Position numbers and translations under genes: made by a program. A stretch of DNA of 64,000 nt from Chitiniphilus eburneus (GTDB lineage: Bacteria > Pseudomonadota > Gammaproteobacteria > Burkholderiales > Chitinibacteraceae), in contig NZ_SUMF01000004.1 of assembly GCF_005048205.1 (NCBI RefSeq), forward strand, positions 62,001-126,000. Reading direction: 5' to 3'. How positions within the stretch are numbered: position 1 is the stretch's first letter; each line of letters begins with the position of its first letter. The notes beneath the pieces were generated by a model that searched no databases, was not told the DNA's origin, and saw only the letters and a program-made list of their open reading frames with translations. Below are positions 22,202 to 30,655 of the stretch, piece after piece.

Positions 22202-22471
22202 GCCTATTGGGAGTTACACAGCGGGGATGGCACGACAACGCTGGAGTGCATGACACAGCGATATTTGCGGGCTATGGCACAGGGCACCGCACACCCAAGC
22301 CATGATCAACACCAGGAAGCTTGGAGATGATATCGACCAGATCATCGTTGGCGCCGCTCGTACGGCCTCCTCGATATACCGAGAGTGGCCTCAAGCGACG
22401 TGAGGCGGCCTGCGCCCTTCCAAAAGCGTGTTGTGGGTAAGATGTAGAAGGACTTAAAGTCAGCGGAAACG
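22202..22471. other. Gene-free host DNA left of the attachment site
   Basis: No gene or convincing signal is visible in these 270 bases. Some open frames cross it, but none has a plausible start, composition or family match. Confidence 0.5.
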
Positions 22472-22503
22472 AACAAGGGGTCAGCAAAAGCTGACCCCTT
22501 GTT
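22472..22503 (-). terminator. Terminator downstream of the tRNA-Pro 3' end
   Basis: aacaaggggtcagc (22472-22485) and gctgaccccttgtt (22490-22503) form a perfect 14-bp stem with an AAAA loop. It lies five bases past the CCA end of the tRNA fragment, in the right place for the terminator of the original tRNA gene on the minus strand. Confidence 0.85.
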
Positions 22504-22508
22504 TTATC

Positions 22509-22557
22509 TGGTCGGAGCGGCGGGATTCGAACTCGCGACCCCTTGCACCCCATGCAA
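22509..22557 (-). tRNA. 3' half of tRNA-Pro(GGG), the left attachment site (attL) of the prophage
   Basis: On the minus strand 22557 to 22509 reads an anticodon arm (CTTGC, loop ATGGGGT with anticodon GGG, GCAAG), then GGGGTC, a T-arm with TTCGAAT, an acceptor strand CGCTCCG, and A-CCA. The 5' half is absent: right of 22557 the sequence becomes A/T-rich and unrelated to tRNA. This is the usual trace of a prophage integrated in a tRNA 3' end. The intact gene, completed by phage DNA, is expected at the right end, outside the window. The T-stem has one A-C mismatch. Confidence 0.85.
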
Positions 22558-22657
22558 GGAAAATCCAGAATAAACACTTATTAATCAATAGCTTAGCGCA
22601 TCTTGCCACGTGCGTAGTACGCCTATTGGAGCATAAACCTCACCTGTTTCCGCCTAC

Positions 22658-23026
22658 GTGCCGCACAAAATCCGGCACATCAATCTGATATGGCTTTCGT
22701 TCACCCAAGCCCCCCCTGAGGTATACGATGCGGTAAGAAAACATCTGCCTAAGGGTATCGTGATGGAAGCAACTTACGGGTTTACCCATTCACTCGACTC
22801 ACTCATGGCCTTCATGAGCCCCCAACGCGCCAGCACAGACGCCCTGCGCGCCATTTCACACTGGGCAAGCTTGGCTACAGGGCGGTCTTTCGAACAGCTT
22901 CACCTCGAAGATGATCAGCTAGTGGTCAAGCTTCGATGGGAAGAGGCAGATACCTACTCCGCCGCTACAGATCTGAACAATACCTGCCTTGAATTTGGTT
23001 TGCATCGGGAGCTAATAAACCATTGA
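22658..23026 (+). CDS. Hypothetical protein next to attL
   Basis: GTG 22658 opens a 122-residue frame with a tgga-type ribosome site further upstream (22626-22629). The product is a small soluble protein (for example FEQLHLEDDQLVVKLRWEE). No family was recognised. It is transcribed against the lysis genes and sits at the extreme end of the prophage, a typical place for a lysogenic accessory gene. GTG is an uncertain start; ATG at 22763 would give a shorter form. Confidence 0.5.
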   Translation: MPHKIRHINLIWLSFTQAPPEVYDAVRKHLPKGIVMEATYGFTHSLDSLMAFMSPQRASTDALRAISHWASLATGRSFEQLHLEDDQLVVKLRWEEADTYSAATDLNNTCLEFGLHRELINH

Positions 23027-23042
23027 AGTGTCGCCCAAAGGC

Positions 23043-23540
23043 TCACTCAGTTTTGACCCAGAACCGATTCTTTGCCTCGCCGAAAAAGAACGCGCTGGCC
23101 GCTCCTGCCTCATTGAACAGATAGCCGATCACCACGCCGGCCAAGGTAGAGTCGGCCTGTACCTGGGCAAACAAAATCCCTGCCCCGCACACCAGCGCAG
23201 CACCGACGATCACATAGGCCAGGTTGCGCTGCGTGCGACCACCGTCGGCAATCGCCATCCGCCTGGCACTATCGCGGTCGTCCGCCGCAATCTTGGCCAG
23301 CGCCTGCTGGTTGGCAAAACCCAGCTCCTGCATCCTCGCCGCGAATTGCTGGTCCGCCGATTTGATCGCCAGCATCTGTTCCGGCGTGGCGCCGCTGATA
23401 GCTTGCTTGATCGCGTCTTCCGTTCGGTCAGAGAGACCCAGCGCATCGGCCACAGCCGACACCGCCAGTCCGCCCAGGGGGCCGCCCAGCGCCGTCCCCA
23501 GCCACGGCGCTACCGTCCCGATGATTTGTTTCCAGTCCAT
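23043..23540 (-). CDS. Holin of the 3TM gene-transfer-release type
   Basis: The 165-residue protein starts MDWKQIIGTVAPWLGTALGG with a Gly/Ala-rich N-terminal helix. A charged middle (ATPEQMLAIKSADQQFAARM) and two C-terminal hydrophobic helices follow (LAYVIVGAALVCGAGILFA and STLAGVVIGYLFNEAG). This matches my memory of the 'holin of 3TMs, for gene-transfer release' family. It would let the adjacent endolysin reach the cell wall. Its ATG (23538-23540) overlaps the stop region of the endolysin gene. Confidence 0.75.
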   Translation of the reverse strand: MDWKQIIGTVAPWLGTALGGPLGGLAVSAVADALGLSDRTEDAIKQAISGATPEQMLAIKSADQQFAARMQELGFANQQALAKIAADDRDSARRMAIADGGRTQRNLAYVIVGAALVCGAGILFAQVQADSTLAGVVIGYLFNEAGAASAFFFGEAKNRFWVKTE

Positions 23541-24031
23541 CACGCATCCTCCACCGCATACCGCAGATTGCCTGCGACTCGATTCACCCAGCCTTTGCCG
23601 AAGGTCGAAAACGTGGAGAGCTGGGTGTAGAACGCCAGCCGCTCGGCATTGAACGCGAGCAGCACATCGGCGATATCCGCAGACGAGACAGCGGCCAGCG
23701 TTTTGGGGCCAATCACCCCATCGTCGGCTACGCCCGCCGCGCGTTGCAGGAAGCGCGTGCCGTTGGCGATGCCGTGGTTGACCGCGGCGTCGAACAACTG
23801 GAAAGCGATGGCGCCCGGCAGGCGCTCGCACTTGGCCTTGCCCCAGTACGCGGTCTGATAGATGCGCTTGGCTTGGTCGCGGCTTAGTGCCTTCATCGGG
23901 CCGGTGTAGCCGTTCTCCATGGCCACACGCTTGGTCACGCCCCAGTTGGTTTCACCGCCCGGGTCGGACGGGTGATTGACGTAGCCGCCTTCGTGGCCGA
24001 TCAGCCGGTCGAATGCTTGGTCGAAGTTCAT
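23540..24031 (-). CDS. Endolysin, glycoside hydrolase family 108 muramidase
   Basis: The 163-residue enzyme has the GH108 signature HEGGYVNHPSDPGGETNWGV near residues 13-32 (catalytic Glu in HEGGY). A C-terminal PG-binding-like segment follows, with GVADDGVIGPKTLAAV. It cleaves peptidoglycan glycan strands at the end of the lytic cycle. There is no signal peptide, so release depends on a holin. ATG 24031 overlaps the upstream stop as TGATG, indicating coupled translation; a GTG one codon earlier is also possible. Confidence 0.9.
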   Translation of the reverse strand: MNFDQAFDRLIGHEGGYVNHPSDPGGETNWGVTKRVAMENGYTGPMKALSRDQAKRIYQTAYWGKAKCERLPGAIAFQLFDAAVNHGIANGTRFLQRAAGVADDGVIGPKTLAAVSSADIADVLLAFNAERLAFYTQLSTFSTFGKGWVNRVAGNLRYAVEDA

Positions 24032-24345
24032 CACTGCGGCGCTCCTTTGTTACGACGCTCCGTTCCATCCCAGGCCACGGAGCCGATGCGGAACAGTTCC
24101 GCGACATTGCCGCGCACGCCGAATACGGCGATGCACAGCACGATGTTGATCGCCACCTCGGAAGGGTCGACCGCTGCGGGGTAGACCCCCAGCAGGGTGC
24201 GCAATGCCACGGTGCCGGTCGCCACGATCAAGACGTAGGCCAGCCAGGCATATAGCGGGCGATGCCGGGCTCCGGCTCGGCGATAGGTCAGTAGTCGCAG
24301 GCAGGTGGCAGCGCAGGCCACGGCGTTAATGATCAGCAGCAGCAT
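24031..24345 (-). CDS. Phage holin family protein (three membrane segments)
   Basis: The 104-residue protein has three hydrophobic segments (about residues 1-18, 32-50 and 62-80) with LRLLTYRRAGARHRPLYAWL in the first loop, and a charged C-terminal tail (WDGTERRNKGAPQ). This layout and sequence style fit the 3TM holin family (DUF754-like). It overlaps both neighbours in the lysis cassette. Confidence 0.78.
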   Translation of the reverse strand: MLLLIINAVACAATCLRLLTYRRAGARHRPLYAWLAYVLIVATGTVALRTLLGVYPAAVDPSEVAINIVLCIAVFGVRGNVAELFRIGSVAWDGTERRNKGAPQ

Positions 24346-24691
24346 TCTTCTGCCCTCCTCGTTCGGCCCATTTCATGGCGCTGCGGATCAGCACCAGCGA
24401 CAGTGCCGCCGCGACGATGGCGCCGACCGGTTCGGTCGGCTCGATCGCGCCCACGGTGATCTTGGCGACGGCCCGGGCGGCGGTGCTGGCGCCGATCATG
24501 CCGAGTAGCCAGGACAGCACGCCCTGCCAGGCTCGGGCGCGCAGGCTCATCTCGGTGCGCACCGTGACGAATGCCATCGCACCTGCCCATGCCCCCAGCA
24601 CGATGCCCGCCTGATCGCCCGACACCGCCGTGATGCCCAGCATGCCCACCAGCAACGCCCAGGCTGACGTGCTCGCAACGGGTTCTGCCAT
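24326..24691 (-). CDS. Membrane protein of the lysis cassette, second holin or antiholin candidate
   Basis: The 121-residue protein has hydrophobic segments near residues 9-25, 28-43, 56-75 and 88-103 and a charged end (KWAERGGQKNAAADH). Its 20-base overlap with the next holin gene suggests translational coupling and a holin/antiholin pair, but which does which cannot be read from sequence. The start follows a terminator and a cagggag ribosome site. Confidence 0.65.
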   Translation of the reverse strand: MAEPVASTSAWALLVGMLGITAVSGDQAGIVLGAWAGAMAFVTVRTEMSLRARAWQGVLSWLLGMIGASTAARAVAKITVGAIEPTEPVGAIVAAALSLVLIRSAMKWAERGGQKNAAADH

Positions 24692-24710
24692 TTGTTACTC
24701 CCTGAAATGA

Positions 24711-24734
24711 AAAAACCCGCCACGTGGGCGGGTT
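24711..24734 (-). terminator. Terminator between fibre genes and lysis genes
   Basis: aacccgcc (24714-24721) pairs with ggcgggtt (24727-24734). On the minus strand it is followed by TTTTTTCATTTCAGGGAG, so the ribosome binding site of the lysis gene follows the T-run directly. Confidence 0.85.
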
Positions 24735-24752
24735 GAGTTGGGGTGTAGTGGA

Positions 24753-25274
24753 TCAGGCCGGCCAGCCTGGCACGAACGCGGCCAGTTGCTCGGCGTCCAT
24801 GGTCTCTATCTCGACTTCCATCACCAGCCGGCGCTGGTAGATCGCCGCGCCACGCGTCACGCATGCGGCCCACAGGGCCTGTAGCTCGGCCAGCGACAGC
24901 GGCACCACCTCGCGGGCGGCATCGACCCAGACCCCGTCCGGCACCAGGCCGGCGAGCAGGGCATCGCGGATGTCCTGGAGTGCTTCGGGGGTAGTCAGCC
25001 AGCGCCGGCCGGCGTGCTCAATGCCGGCGGCACGCTCGGCGGCTTCCCAGGCGGGCAGCAGGGCTAGCGCCTGGCTACGCCGGGCGGCCAGCGATGGCGC
25101 TGATGGTGGCGCCAGCATCGGTTGGCCATTCTCGTCGGACACGATTTGCAGCCCTGCGGAATTTCCGGCGAGCAGCGCGGCATGATCGGCGGCTGAGATG
25201 GCCACCGCATCGGCTGGCATGGACTCATGGATGGAGGGGTCATAGAAGCCCCCCGTTGCTGCGGAATAAAACAT
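24753..25274 (-). CDS. Tail fibre assembly protein, DUF4376-like
   Basis: The N-terminal part of this 173-residue protein (MFYSAATGGFYDPSIHESMP then DAVAISAADHAALLAG) resembles tail fibre assembly proteins. The C-terminal part has the DUF4376 pattern, with RRWLTTPEALQDIRDALLAG and W-V-DAAREVVPLSLAELQALW. It directly follows the tail fibre gene, as expected for a chaperone of fibre trimerisation. Confidence 0.82.
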   Translation of the reverse strand: MFYSAATGGFYDPSIHESMPADAVAISAADHAALLAGNSAGLQIVSDENGQPMLAPPSAPSLAARRSQALALLPAWEAAERAAGIEHAGRRWLTTPEALQDIRDALLAGLVPDGVWVDAAREVVPLSLAELQALWAACVTRGAAIYQRRLVMEVEIETMDAEQLAAFVPGWPA

Positions 25275-25275
25275 G

Positions 25276-26202
25276 TCACCTCCCGAGTGCTACCCAGTAA
25301 ACGTTTTGTGCCGCAGCACCCTGGTTTTGAATCTGGAAACTGGTCAGGCCCAGCGATGCCACCCGGGCGCTCGATGGCGCCCCGTCGCCCGTCAATACGA
25401 CCGACCGCATCGCAGTCAAATATGCGGTTGGCAACGTAATCGTTCGGGTCTCGTTGGTCGCGAGCGCCTGCGCGGCGCCGTACTGCACAATCAGTCCACC
25501 TGGCAATCTTTGATACTCGGTTATTCCAGGGTTGGACGACGCGAATACGGCACTAAATGCCAACTGTCCGACGCCCCAGGCATACCACGACGTCCCTCCG
25601 ACGTAGACCACCGTCAGCGTATCGCCAGAGCCCAGCGTGAGCTGGCGCGGCGTGCCGTTGCCAACTGCGTACAGACTGTCACCGCCCCCTGCCTGTACGG
25701 TGACGACCCCAACTCCAGCATTGTTGATCTGGTAGGTCGCTCCACCTCCGACCGAGGTGGACGCGGGTAGCGTCAGCGTAATGGTGCCGCTCACGTTGAC
25801 AGTCCGTCCGGCGTGCGCGGCGGTCAGGGTCTGACTGGTCGAGAGGGCGAGATTCCCGGCGTAATTCCCCAGCGCCCGCTGGACGAACGCCGTCGTGGCC
25901 ACCGACGTGTCGTTGTCGAATTGAGGTGGGGTCACCGTCACCGCCGTTGCTGCTTTCAGGCTGGCCAGGATCGTCGAGACCGTTCCGTTGTCCAGAACGT
26001 CATTACCAGTTTGATCGGCGATGTACTGAGCCAATGTCGCTGACATGATCGATGCCTGCCGCCAGACCTTGTTGAGCTGAGCGGATTGCGCTGTGCCGGC
26101 GCTGAACCCAGCCGTGCGCGCTGCCAGCCCAGCATATGCGGCCTGCGACATCACATTGGCAGCGGCATCCCCGCCAAACACCAGAAAATCATTGGTAGGC
26201 AT
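25276..26202 (-). CDS. Tail fibre protein
   Basis: The 308-residue product has an N-terminal helical attachment region with KVWRQASIMSATLAQYIADQ. A Gly/Thr/Val-rich beta shaft follows (TLTLPASTSVGGGATYQINN), then a C-terminal receptor-binding head with GLIVQYGAAQALATNETRTI and LTSFQIQNQ, like the gp53/putative fibre C-terminal domain of many prophages. A strong ggagggg precedes ATG. At 308 residues it is short for a fibre, so it probably recognises a near-surface receptor. Confidence 0.85.
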   Translation of the reverse strand: MPTNDFLVFGGDAAANVMSQAAYAGLAARTAGFSAGTAQSAQLNKVWRQASIMSATLAQYIADQTGNDVLDNGTVSTILASLKAATAVTVTPPQFDNDTSVATTAFVQRALGNYAGNLALSTSQTLTAAHAGRTVNVSGTITLTLPASTSVGGGATYQINNAGVGVVTVQAGGGDSLYAVGNGTPRQLTLGSGDTLTVVYVGGTSWYAWGVGQLAFSAVFASSNPGITEYQRLPGGLIVQYGAAQALATNETRTITLPTAYLTAMRSVVLTGDGAPSSARVASLGLTSFQIQNQGAAAQNVYWVALGR

Positions 26203-26213
26203 CAGCCCTCCCC

Positions 26214-26876
26214 CTATGCGTAAACAGCGCCCCAGACTCCGGTATCGAAGCCTGCGACATACTCGTTGTTGAGATCGAATCCAAAGAGCGGCCCATCGCT
26301 GGGTGTCACGATGTAATAATTGATGCGGACCCCCTCGGGTTTGATGGGGATGTAGCCACCGGTGAGTAGCGCCAGGAACAACGCCGAGGGCGGCTTTCCT
26401 GAGACGCCGACCGTCATGGTCATATCCTGGTTGTCCTCTACGAACACGTGGGTGTCGCCCTGGAAAATCAGGTCCAGGATCGACTTGGAGCCCTCCATGG
26501 TCCCGTCCCAGTGGTTGGCGCCGATCTTGGCCCGGATGAGCAGGCGATACGTTTCGTCATCCAGCACTGTTAGGCCACTATCCGGATCGAACGGCCCTTT
26601 CCACACTCCTTGGTCGAAGCCCAGACCATCAGTGTCGAGGCTGAAGTACACGCCAGTGAGCAGCGTATTCACTCGCCTGGAAATGCCGACCCACTCGCCG
26701 ACGACATCGAGCTGCGCGCCGATGGCGTTATCAAGGTCGAACTCTTCCGCCAGTTCGGCAGCGACGTTGTTCTGGTCCGCGAATGCGCCAGCCACCACCC
26801 CCACCATTGCTGTGAACTTGGGCTTTCCCCTGTGTCCCCCGGCGATGAGGCCGACGTAATCCTCTGCGCTCGCCAT
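26214..26876 (-). CDS. DUF2612 baseplate/tail protein
   Basis: The 220-residue protein has FDLDNAIGAQLDVVGEWVGI, LTVLDDETYRLLIRAKIGAN and HWDGTMEGSKSILDLIFQGD, which I recognise as the DUF2612 pattern of contractile phages. Its place between gpJ and the fibre suggests the gpI-like role of linking fibre to baseplate. The start abuts the stop of the upstream J gene by one base (ATG-TGA spacing). Confidence 0.82.
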   Translation of the reverse strand: MASAEDYVGLIAGGHRGKPKFTAMVGVVAGAFADQNNVAAELAEEFDLDNAIGAQLDVVGEWVGISRRVNTLLTGVYFSLDTDGLGFDQGVWKGPFDPDSGLTVLDDETYRLLIRAKIGANHWDGTMEGSKSILDLIFQGDTHVFVEDNQDMTMTVGVSGKPPSALFLALLTGGYIPIKPEGVRINYYIVTPSDGPLFGFDLNNEYVAGFDTGVWGAVYA

Positions 26877-28055
26877 TCAGGTCACCACCGTCAAAGCGAC
26901 GTCGCTGACCAGGCAGGCAGCAACGTGGTTGAACGCAATGGGGATGTCGGCGGTACCAGTGCCTCCGCCGTTCACGCCAATTTTGAGCACGGTGATTTCG
27001 TAGGTCGCGCTTTCCGCCGTGCCATAGAGGTTCGCTGGCAAATAAAGGCGGGTCAGTAGCACAGCGCCGCCAATTGTCAGGTCGTTGATGTAATTGGCCA
27101 TGGCCGCTTTGATGGCATTGCCGATGACCGTGGTGTATCCCGCCAGCGCCTTGATGGTCAGTTCCACCTGGATGTGATCCTCGGTCGGCCGGAAAAACCG
27201 GATCGGCATCGGCCGGCCGTAGGTATCGGTCACCGTTTCCACCGTGGTGCCGTAGGTGCCGGCGCCGGGCGTCTTCTTGCGCGCGATGGCTTGAGCGATC
27301 GCGGTAGCATCACCGCCTTCCACCACCAGGGAGATCGAGTGTGAGGGGATGCCATTGCTGTCAGTCGCGCTGGTGTCGTTCTCGTAGCCGGCGTAGCGCA
27401 GCACTCCGGGTAGCGACGCTACTGCCCCGACGATGCCTTCCATCACCGTCAACGATGGGATGGCGGTAGATACCCGTTGCCGTTGCCGCAGCGCTGCATC
27501 CGATTCGACCGGCGCGCCCTCTGTTGCAGTCACCGGATTGGTCACGGTCTGCCATCCCAGCGTCGGCGTGCCGATCTTGTTGATGGTGTTCGGCAAGGCC
27601 ATGACCGCGCCGAGCTGGGTACACGTTGCCGTAGCCGTGACTTCGCCGGAAGGCGGGATGACCACGCTGGCTGGCAATGCCCAGCGGTTGCTGTTCTGGT
27701 CCACGGCAATACCGTTGGTGATCACCGTTCCGGCTACTCCGACCAGCACCAGGTCAACCGTGGAGGCGCTCGGCGCATCCCGCGCGATGCCGTTGATTTT
27801 CACGTTGCTGGACAGTGCCGTGCCCTGCGCCGCTGATGGGCTATACGACTGGTACGCCGCGATGATCGCCGCATTGGTGTCACTGATGGCCCTGGCGATG
27901 ATGGCCAGAAATTGTCCGTCCTGGCCGTCCGGTTCCAGGTAGACGTCGCTGCCGTAGATCGAGCGATATTGCCCTTGGAGCCACGTGAGCACTTCCGGGA
28001 ACGTCGGCGCGGTGATGCCGTTGGCGTCAATGGTGGGGGCTGTCGACGAAGCCAT
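26877..28055 (-). CDS. Baseplate J/gp47 family protein
   Basis: This 392-residue wedge protein has the J/gp47 N-terminus (FPEVLTWLQGQYRSIYGSDV, then DGQFLAIIARAISDTNAAII). The middle has ESDAALRQRQRVSTAIPSLT and GIVGAVASLPGVLRYAGYEN. It forms the outer baseplate wedge with the gp25-like protein encoded just upstream and with the DUF2612 product. Confidence 0.92.
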   Translation of the reverse strand: MASSTAPTIDANGITAPTFPEVLTWLQGQYRSIYGSDVYLEPDGQDGQFLAIIARAISDTNAAIIAAYQSYSPSAAQGTALSSNVKINGIARDAPSASTVDLVLVGVAGTVITNGIAVDQNSNRWALPASVVIPPSGEVTATATCTQLGAVMALPNTINKIGTPTLGWQTVTNPVTATEGAPVESDAALRQRQRVSTAIPSLTVMEGIVGAVASLPGVLRYAGYENDTSATDSNGIPSHSISLVVEGGDATAIAQAIARKKTPGAGTYGTTVETVTDTYGRPMPIRFFRPTEDHIQVELTIKALAGYTTVIGNAIKAAMANYINDLTIGGAVLLTRLYLPANLYGTAESATYEITVLKIGVNGGGTGTADIPIAFNHVAACLVSDVALTVVT

Positions 28056-28409
28056 TTAGAAGGTCCTGGTGACGGTGGTTTCGCCGTAGCGGGTGCTGAT
28101 GGTCGCACTGACCACGAGCCGTCTTGTGTTGCTGTCCAGCGCGCTCTGGTATGCGGTGATTTCGGTCACGCCCAGCGTGCCGAGGATGCGTCGTTGAATC
28201 GCCGCGTCGTAACTGGACGTCGTGTATTTGCCCAGCACGTCCGTGGCCCAAGGCATGCCCTCTTTCGTATCCACGAACCATTCCCCCTGGTTCAACTCCA
28301 GCCGGGTCAGCACGGCCTGAGCGACCGCCTCGGGCTGGTCACGGTAAAAGTCGGCTTGGCCGGCGCCAAACGAGTAGTCGCCATTGGCATCGAGTTTTCG
28401 ATATCGCAT
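28056..28409 (-). CDS. Baseplate wedge protein, gpW/gp25-like
   Basis: The 117-residue product contains AVAQAVLTRLELNQGEWFVD, GMPWATDVLG, AAIQRRILGTLGVTEI and RRLVVSATISTRYGE. This is the W/gp25-like lysozyme-fold layout, with the conserved acidic segment before W. It is one base from the J gene and is read after a terminator-ribosome-site module. Confidence 0.85.
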   Translation of the reverse strand: MRYRKLDANGDYSFGAGQADFYRDQPEAVAQAVLTRLELNQGEWFVDTKEGMPWATDVLGKYTTSSYDAAIQRRILGTLGVTEITAYQSALDSNTRRLVVSATISTRYGETTVTRTF

Positions 28410-28426
28410 CGGGAAGTCCTGAAATG

Positions 28427-28454
28427 AAAAAGCCCCGCAACTGCGGGGCTTTTT
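28427..28454. terminator. Terminator between spike and wedge genes
   Basis: agccccgc (28431-28438) pairs with gcggggct (28443-28450) around aact, with A-runs and T-runs on both sides. On the minus strand TTTTTCATTTCAGGA follows and leads into the wedge gene. Confidence 0.88.
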
Positions 28455-28459
28455 GTTTT

Positions 28460-29158
28460 CTACACCACCGGGCCGCTAGTCCCACCACCCGTCTGCACCC
28501 CACTGTGCGTGTGGGTCTCGTCGGTGCGCGTGCTGTTCGAGAACGCCGTTCCGAAGCCGACCATGCCGGCCAGGTACGTGAACAAGCCCTTGATGGTCAC
28601 CTTCGCTGAGAACTCCGATTCCGGTGCCACGACTTCGAATCCGCCGGGCGCGACGATCCGCACCTTGCCGCTCCCCGGATTGAGGTCGATGTAGGCCGAG
28701 CCGTTGTCGCTGCGCAGTTGGGTGCTGCTGGTGCTGATTCCAGGCAGCATGCGCGGCTGCGAGCGGACACCGACCAGCGCAAAGCCGTCGCTCAGGTCGT
28801 GCATGCGCAGATCGGCCTGCTCCTGCACCCCGCCCGACTGCCACCAACTGTCGATGCAGCGCGAGGCGAACACCACTAGGCACTCGTCGCCGGGCTTCAC
28901 CGGGAAGGTCAGGGTCGCGCCACCGCCGGACGGGAAGTACACTGGACAATCAACGAGTGGCTTGATGGCGACCGAACTCACGTTGCCGTGCTCATCGCGC
29001 ACTTTCATGCTGATGGTTACCTGCACGGAACAGGTCATGGCTTCCACGTTGAAGGAAATGATGTAGCCGGGCAGCGCAGTCCAGAGGTTTGATTGCAGAT
29101 ATTCGAGCCCAATCAGCATATCCGCGACGGGGTTATTGTGTCGTTCAATTTGGAGCAT
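28460..29158 (-). CDS. Baseplate spike protein, Gp138-N/gpV-like
   Basis: The 232-residue protein has an N-terminal OB-fold region (YLQSNLWTALPGYIISFNVE, SVQVTISMKV, PLVDCPVYFPSGGG). FPVKPGDECLVVFASRCIDS follows, then a beta-helical spike with repeated SGKVRIVAPGGFEVVAP strands. It ends in the metal-binding tip style HTHSGVQTGGG. This is the central membrane-piercing spike. Its start lies 11 bases from the start of a divergent plus-strand gene. Confidence 0.88.
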   Translation of the reverse strand: MLQIERHNNPVADMLIGLEYLQSNLWTALPGYIISFNVEAMTCSVQVTISMKVRDEHGNVSSVAIKPLVDCPVYFPSGGGATLTFPVKPGDECLVVFASRCIDSWWQSGGVQEQADLRMHDLSDGFALVGVRSQPRMLPGISTSSTQLRSDNGSAYIDLNPGSGKVRIVAPGGFEVVAPESEFSAKVTIKGLFTYLAGMVGFGTAFSNSTRTDETHTHSGVQTGGGTSGPVV

Positions 29159-29169
29159 GGGAATTCTCT

Positions 29170-29586
29170 ATGAAGACGATTATATTTGCAGTTTCTACTG
29201 GATTAGCATCGTGTGCATTTGCAGCAAAACCAGTAGAAATTGTCACACTTATTACACAAAACTACGGAGTAAAAACCGGAGAGCAATTCGACTACTCCGG
29301 AACACCTTTCTTGCTTACGAATAAGAAATGCGCACTTCCTATCGTCAATGCGAAGGACATGCGGCACTTCGAGTCACCAAACCTGCGGCACATGAAGGAC
29401 TTTGGCGCCGTTGACGGCTGCTGGTATCTGACACTAGACAAAAGAGTAATCGTTATATTTTCTGATGGCAGAATGGACAATGCGGGTTATCTACAGCAGT
29501 ACATGCCCATCAAAGTCATTTCAGAGAAAATGGCAATAAAACTCGATGATTCAGAACTAGAGAAGAAATCTGTAAAACGAAACTAG
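29170..29586 (+). CDS. Secreted A/T-rich accessory protein inserted in the tail operon
   Basis: ATG 29170 gives 138 residues with a signal peptide MKTIIFAVSTGLASCAFAA, which may be cleaved after AFA, so export to the periplasm is likely. The mature part has two or more Cys and no recognised domain. Base composition is clearly more A/T-rich than the flanking tail genes. It runs against them, begins 11 bases from the spike gene start and ends with a stop overlapping the hub gene stop (ctag). This is a lysogenic-conversion type insertion. Confidence 0.72.
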   Translation: MKTIIFAVSTGLASCAFAAKPVEIVTLITQNYGVKTGEQFDYSGTPFLLTNKKCALPIVNAKDMRHFESPNLRHMKDFGAVDGCWYLTLDKRVIVIFSDGRMDNAGYLQQYMPIKVISEKMAIKLDDSELEKKSVKRN

Positions 29587-30548
29587 CCATAGCTCTTGAT
29601 AGCACCAGAATCAAGAGCTACCCCTCTGCTCACATAGTCGCCAGTACCCCATGTTGCATCCACGGCTAGGCAGCGGACAACGGTATACCAGTCGTTTCCA
29701 CGGGTATCACCATAATGCTCTGCAATCATTACGTAGTAGTAGCCGTCATTGTGCTTGTCTCGCATAAGCAAAATGTTTTCGTTATCGACAGTGTTTGAAG
29801 TGCTCATCCCGAATCTATATTGCTGAATGCTGGCATTATCGATCTGAATCAATGTGCCTATTTTAACGTTCGGGTTAAGCAGCATCTTCATGTTCAACCC
29901 GTTGATCGTCTCTTCCGGAAGGCCGATCATCCCGGTTGCATAACTCACGATCACCGGCGTTCCGGGAACATAGCTATTCAGAGGGCAAATCTGCACCGTG
30001 CCGTCCTGAATGCTCCACTTGGCCTCTGCGTTTTTCACCAGCCAAGACAGATAATTCTTCACCGGCCCAAAAAACACCCGGCCGCGCGGTAGCTTGCTAT
30101 CGTCCAGTGTCGGCGTGTAGCCAATCGACACACCATGCGGCCCCAGCACCTTTTCCATCTCATCGAGCCGATCCTTCGCGGTAGAACCCGCGGCAAGCGT
30201 CACGTTCAAGGTGGCAAAGTTATACGCGCTGTCGCCGTCGGCAGCGGTGATCGCCAGGTAGGTGTCGGTCGGTGATTCCCGGCCGCGCCGCACTTGCTTG
30301 ATGGTCCCGTCGAAGATCACCCCGAAGCTGCCGTCGTAGCCGGCCTGGAGCACGACGCGCGTGTATTCCTTCTGCACCGATTGCGCAGTGTTATCCGACA
30401 CGTTGTAAACGATGATGTCAGCCGTGTTCGGGGTTTGAATATCACCCCGGCGGATCACGAAGCGGAAGTGCAGATCGCTCAGATCCAGCGCCTGGTCGTC
30501 GTTGCCGATTTTCAGGGAGACTTTGCGGAGGTATTGGGGGACGGACAC
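29583..30548 (-). CDS. Baseplate hub protein, gp27-like
   Basis: From GTG 30546-30548 the protein has 321 residues. A ttggag ribosome site sits a few bases upstream and follows a terminator; an in-frame ATG further upstream would place the start across that hairpin. LHFRFVIRRGDIQTPNTADI and VVLQAGYDGSFGVIFDGTIK are typical of hub proteins, followed by a central domain with NYLSWLVKNAEAKWSIQDG and INGLNMKMLLNPNVKIGTLI. It would join the spike to the tail tube. Confidence 0.85.
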   Translation of the reverse strand: MSVPQYLRKVSLKIGNDDQALDLSDLHFRFVIRRGDIQTPNTADIIVYNVSDNTAQSVQKEYTRVVLQAGYDGSFGVIFDGTIKQVRRGRESPTDTYLAITAADGDSAYNFATLNVTLAAGSTAKDRLDEMEKVLGPHGVSIGYTPTLDDSKLPRGRVFFGPVKNYLSWLVKNAEAKWSIQDGTVQICPLNSYVPGTPVIVSYATGMIGLPEETINGLNMKMLLNPNVKIGTLIQIDNASIQQYRFGMSTSNTVDNENILLMRDKHNDGYYYVMIAEHYGDTRGNDWYTVVRCLAVDATWGTGDYVSRGVALDSGAIKSYG

Positions 30549-30565
30549 GCGGATAGGCTCCAAAT

Positions 30566-30590
30566 GAAAAAGCCCCGCTTGGGCGGGGCT
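30566..30590 (-). terminator. Terminator in front of the hub gene
   Basis: agccccgc (30571-30578) pairs with gcggggct (30583-30590). On the minus strand it is followed by TTTTTCATTTGGAG, where GGAG is the ribosome site of the GTG start at 30548. Confidence 0.87.
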
Positions 30591-30655
30591 TCGCACTGCA
30601 ACATGGGTAAGAATCAACCATATTGAATAGCGTCAATTACTATTCAGGACAGAAA

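Noticed and set aside
22509-22580. A complete tRNA-Pro gene
   Set aside because: The acceptor 5' strand and D-arm are missing; sequence right of 22557 does not fold as tRNA.
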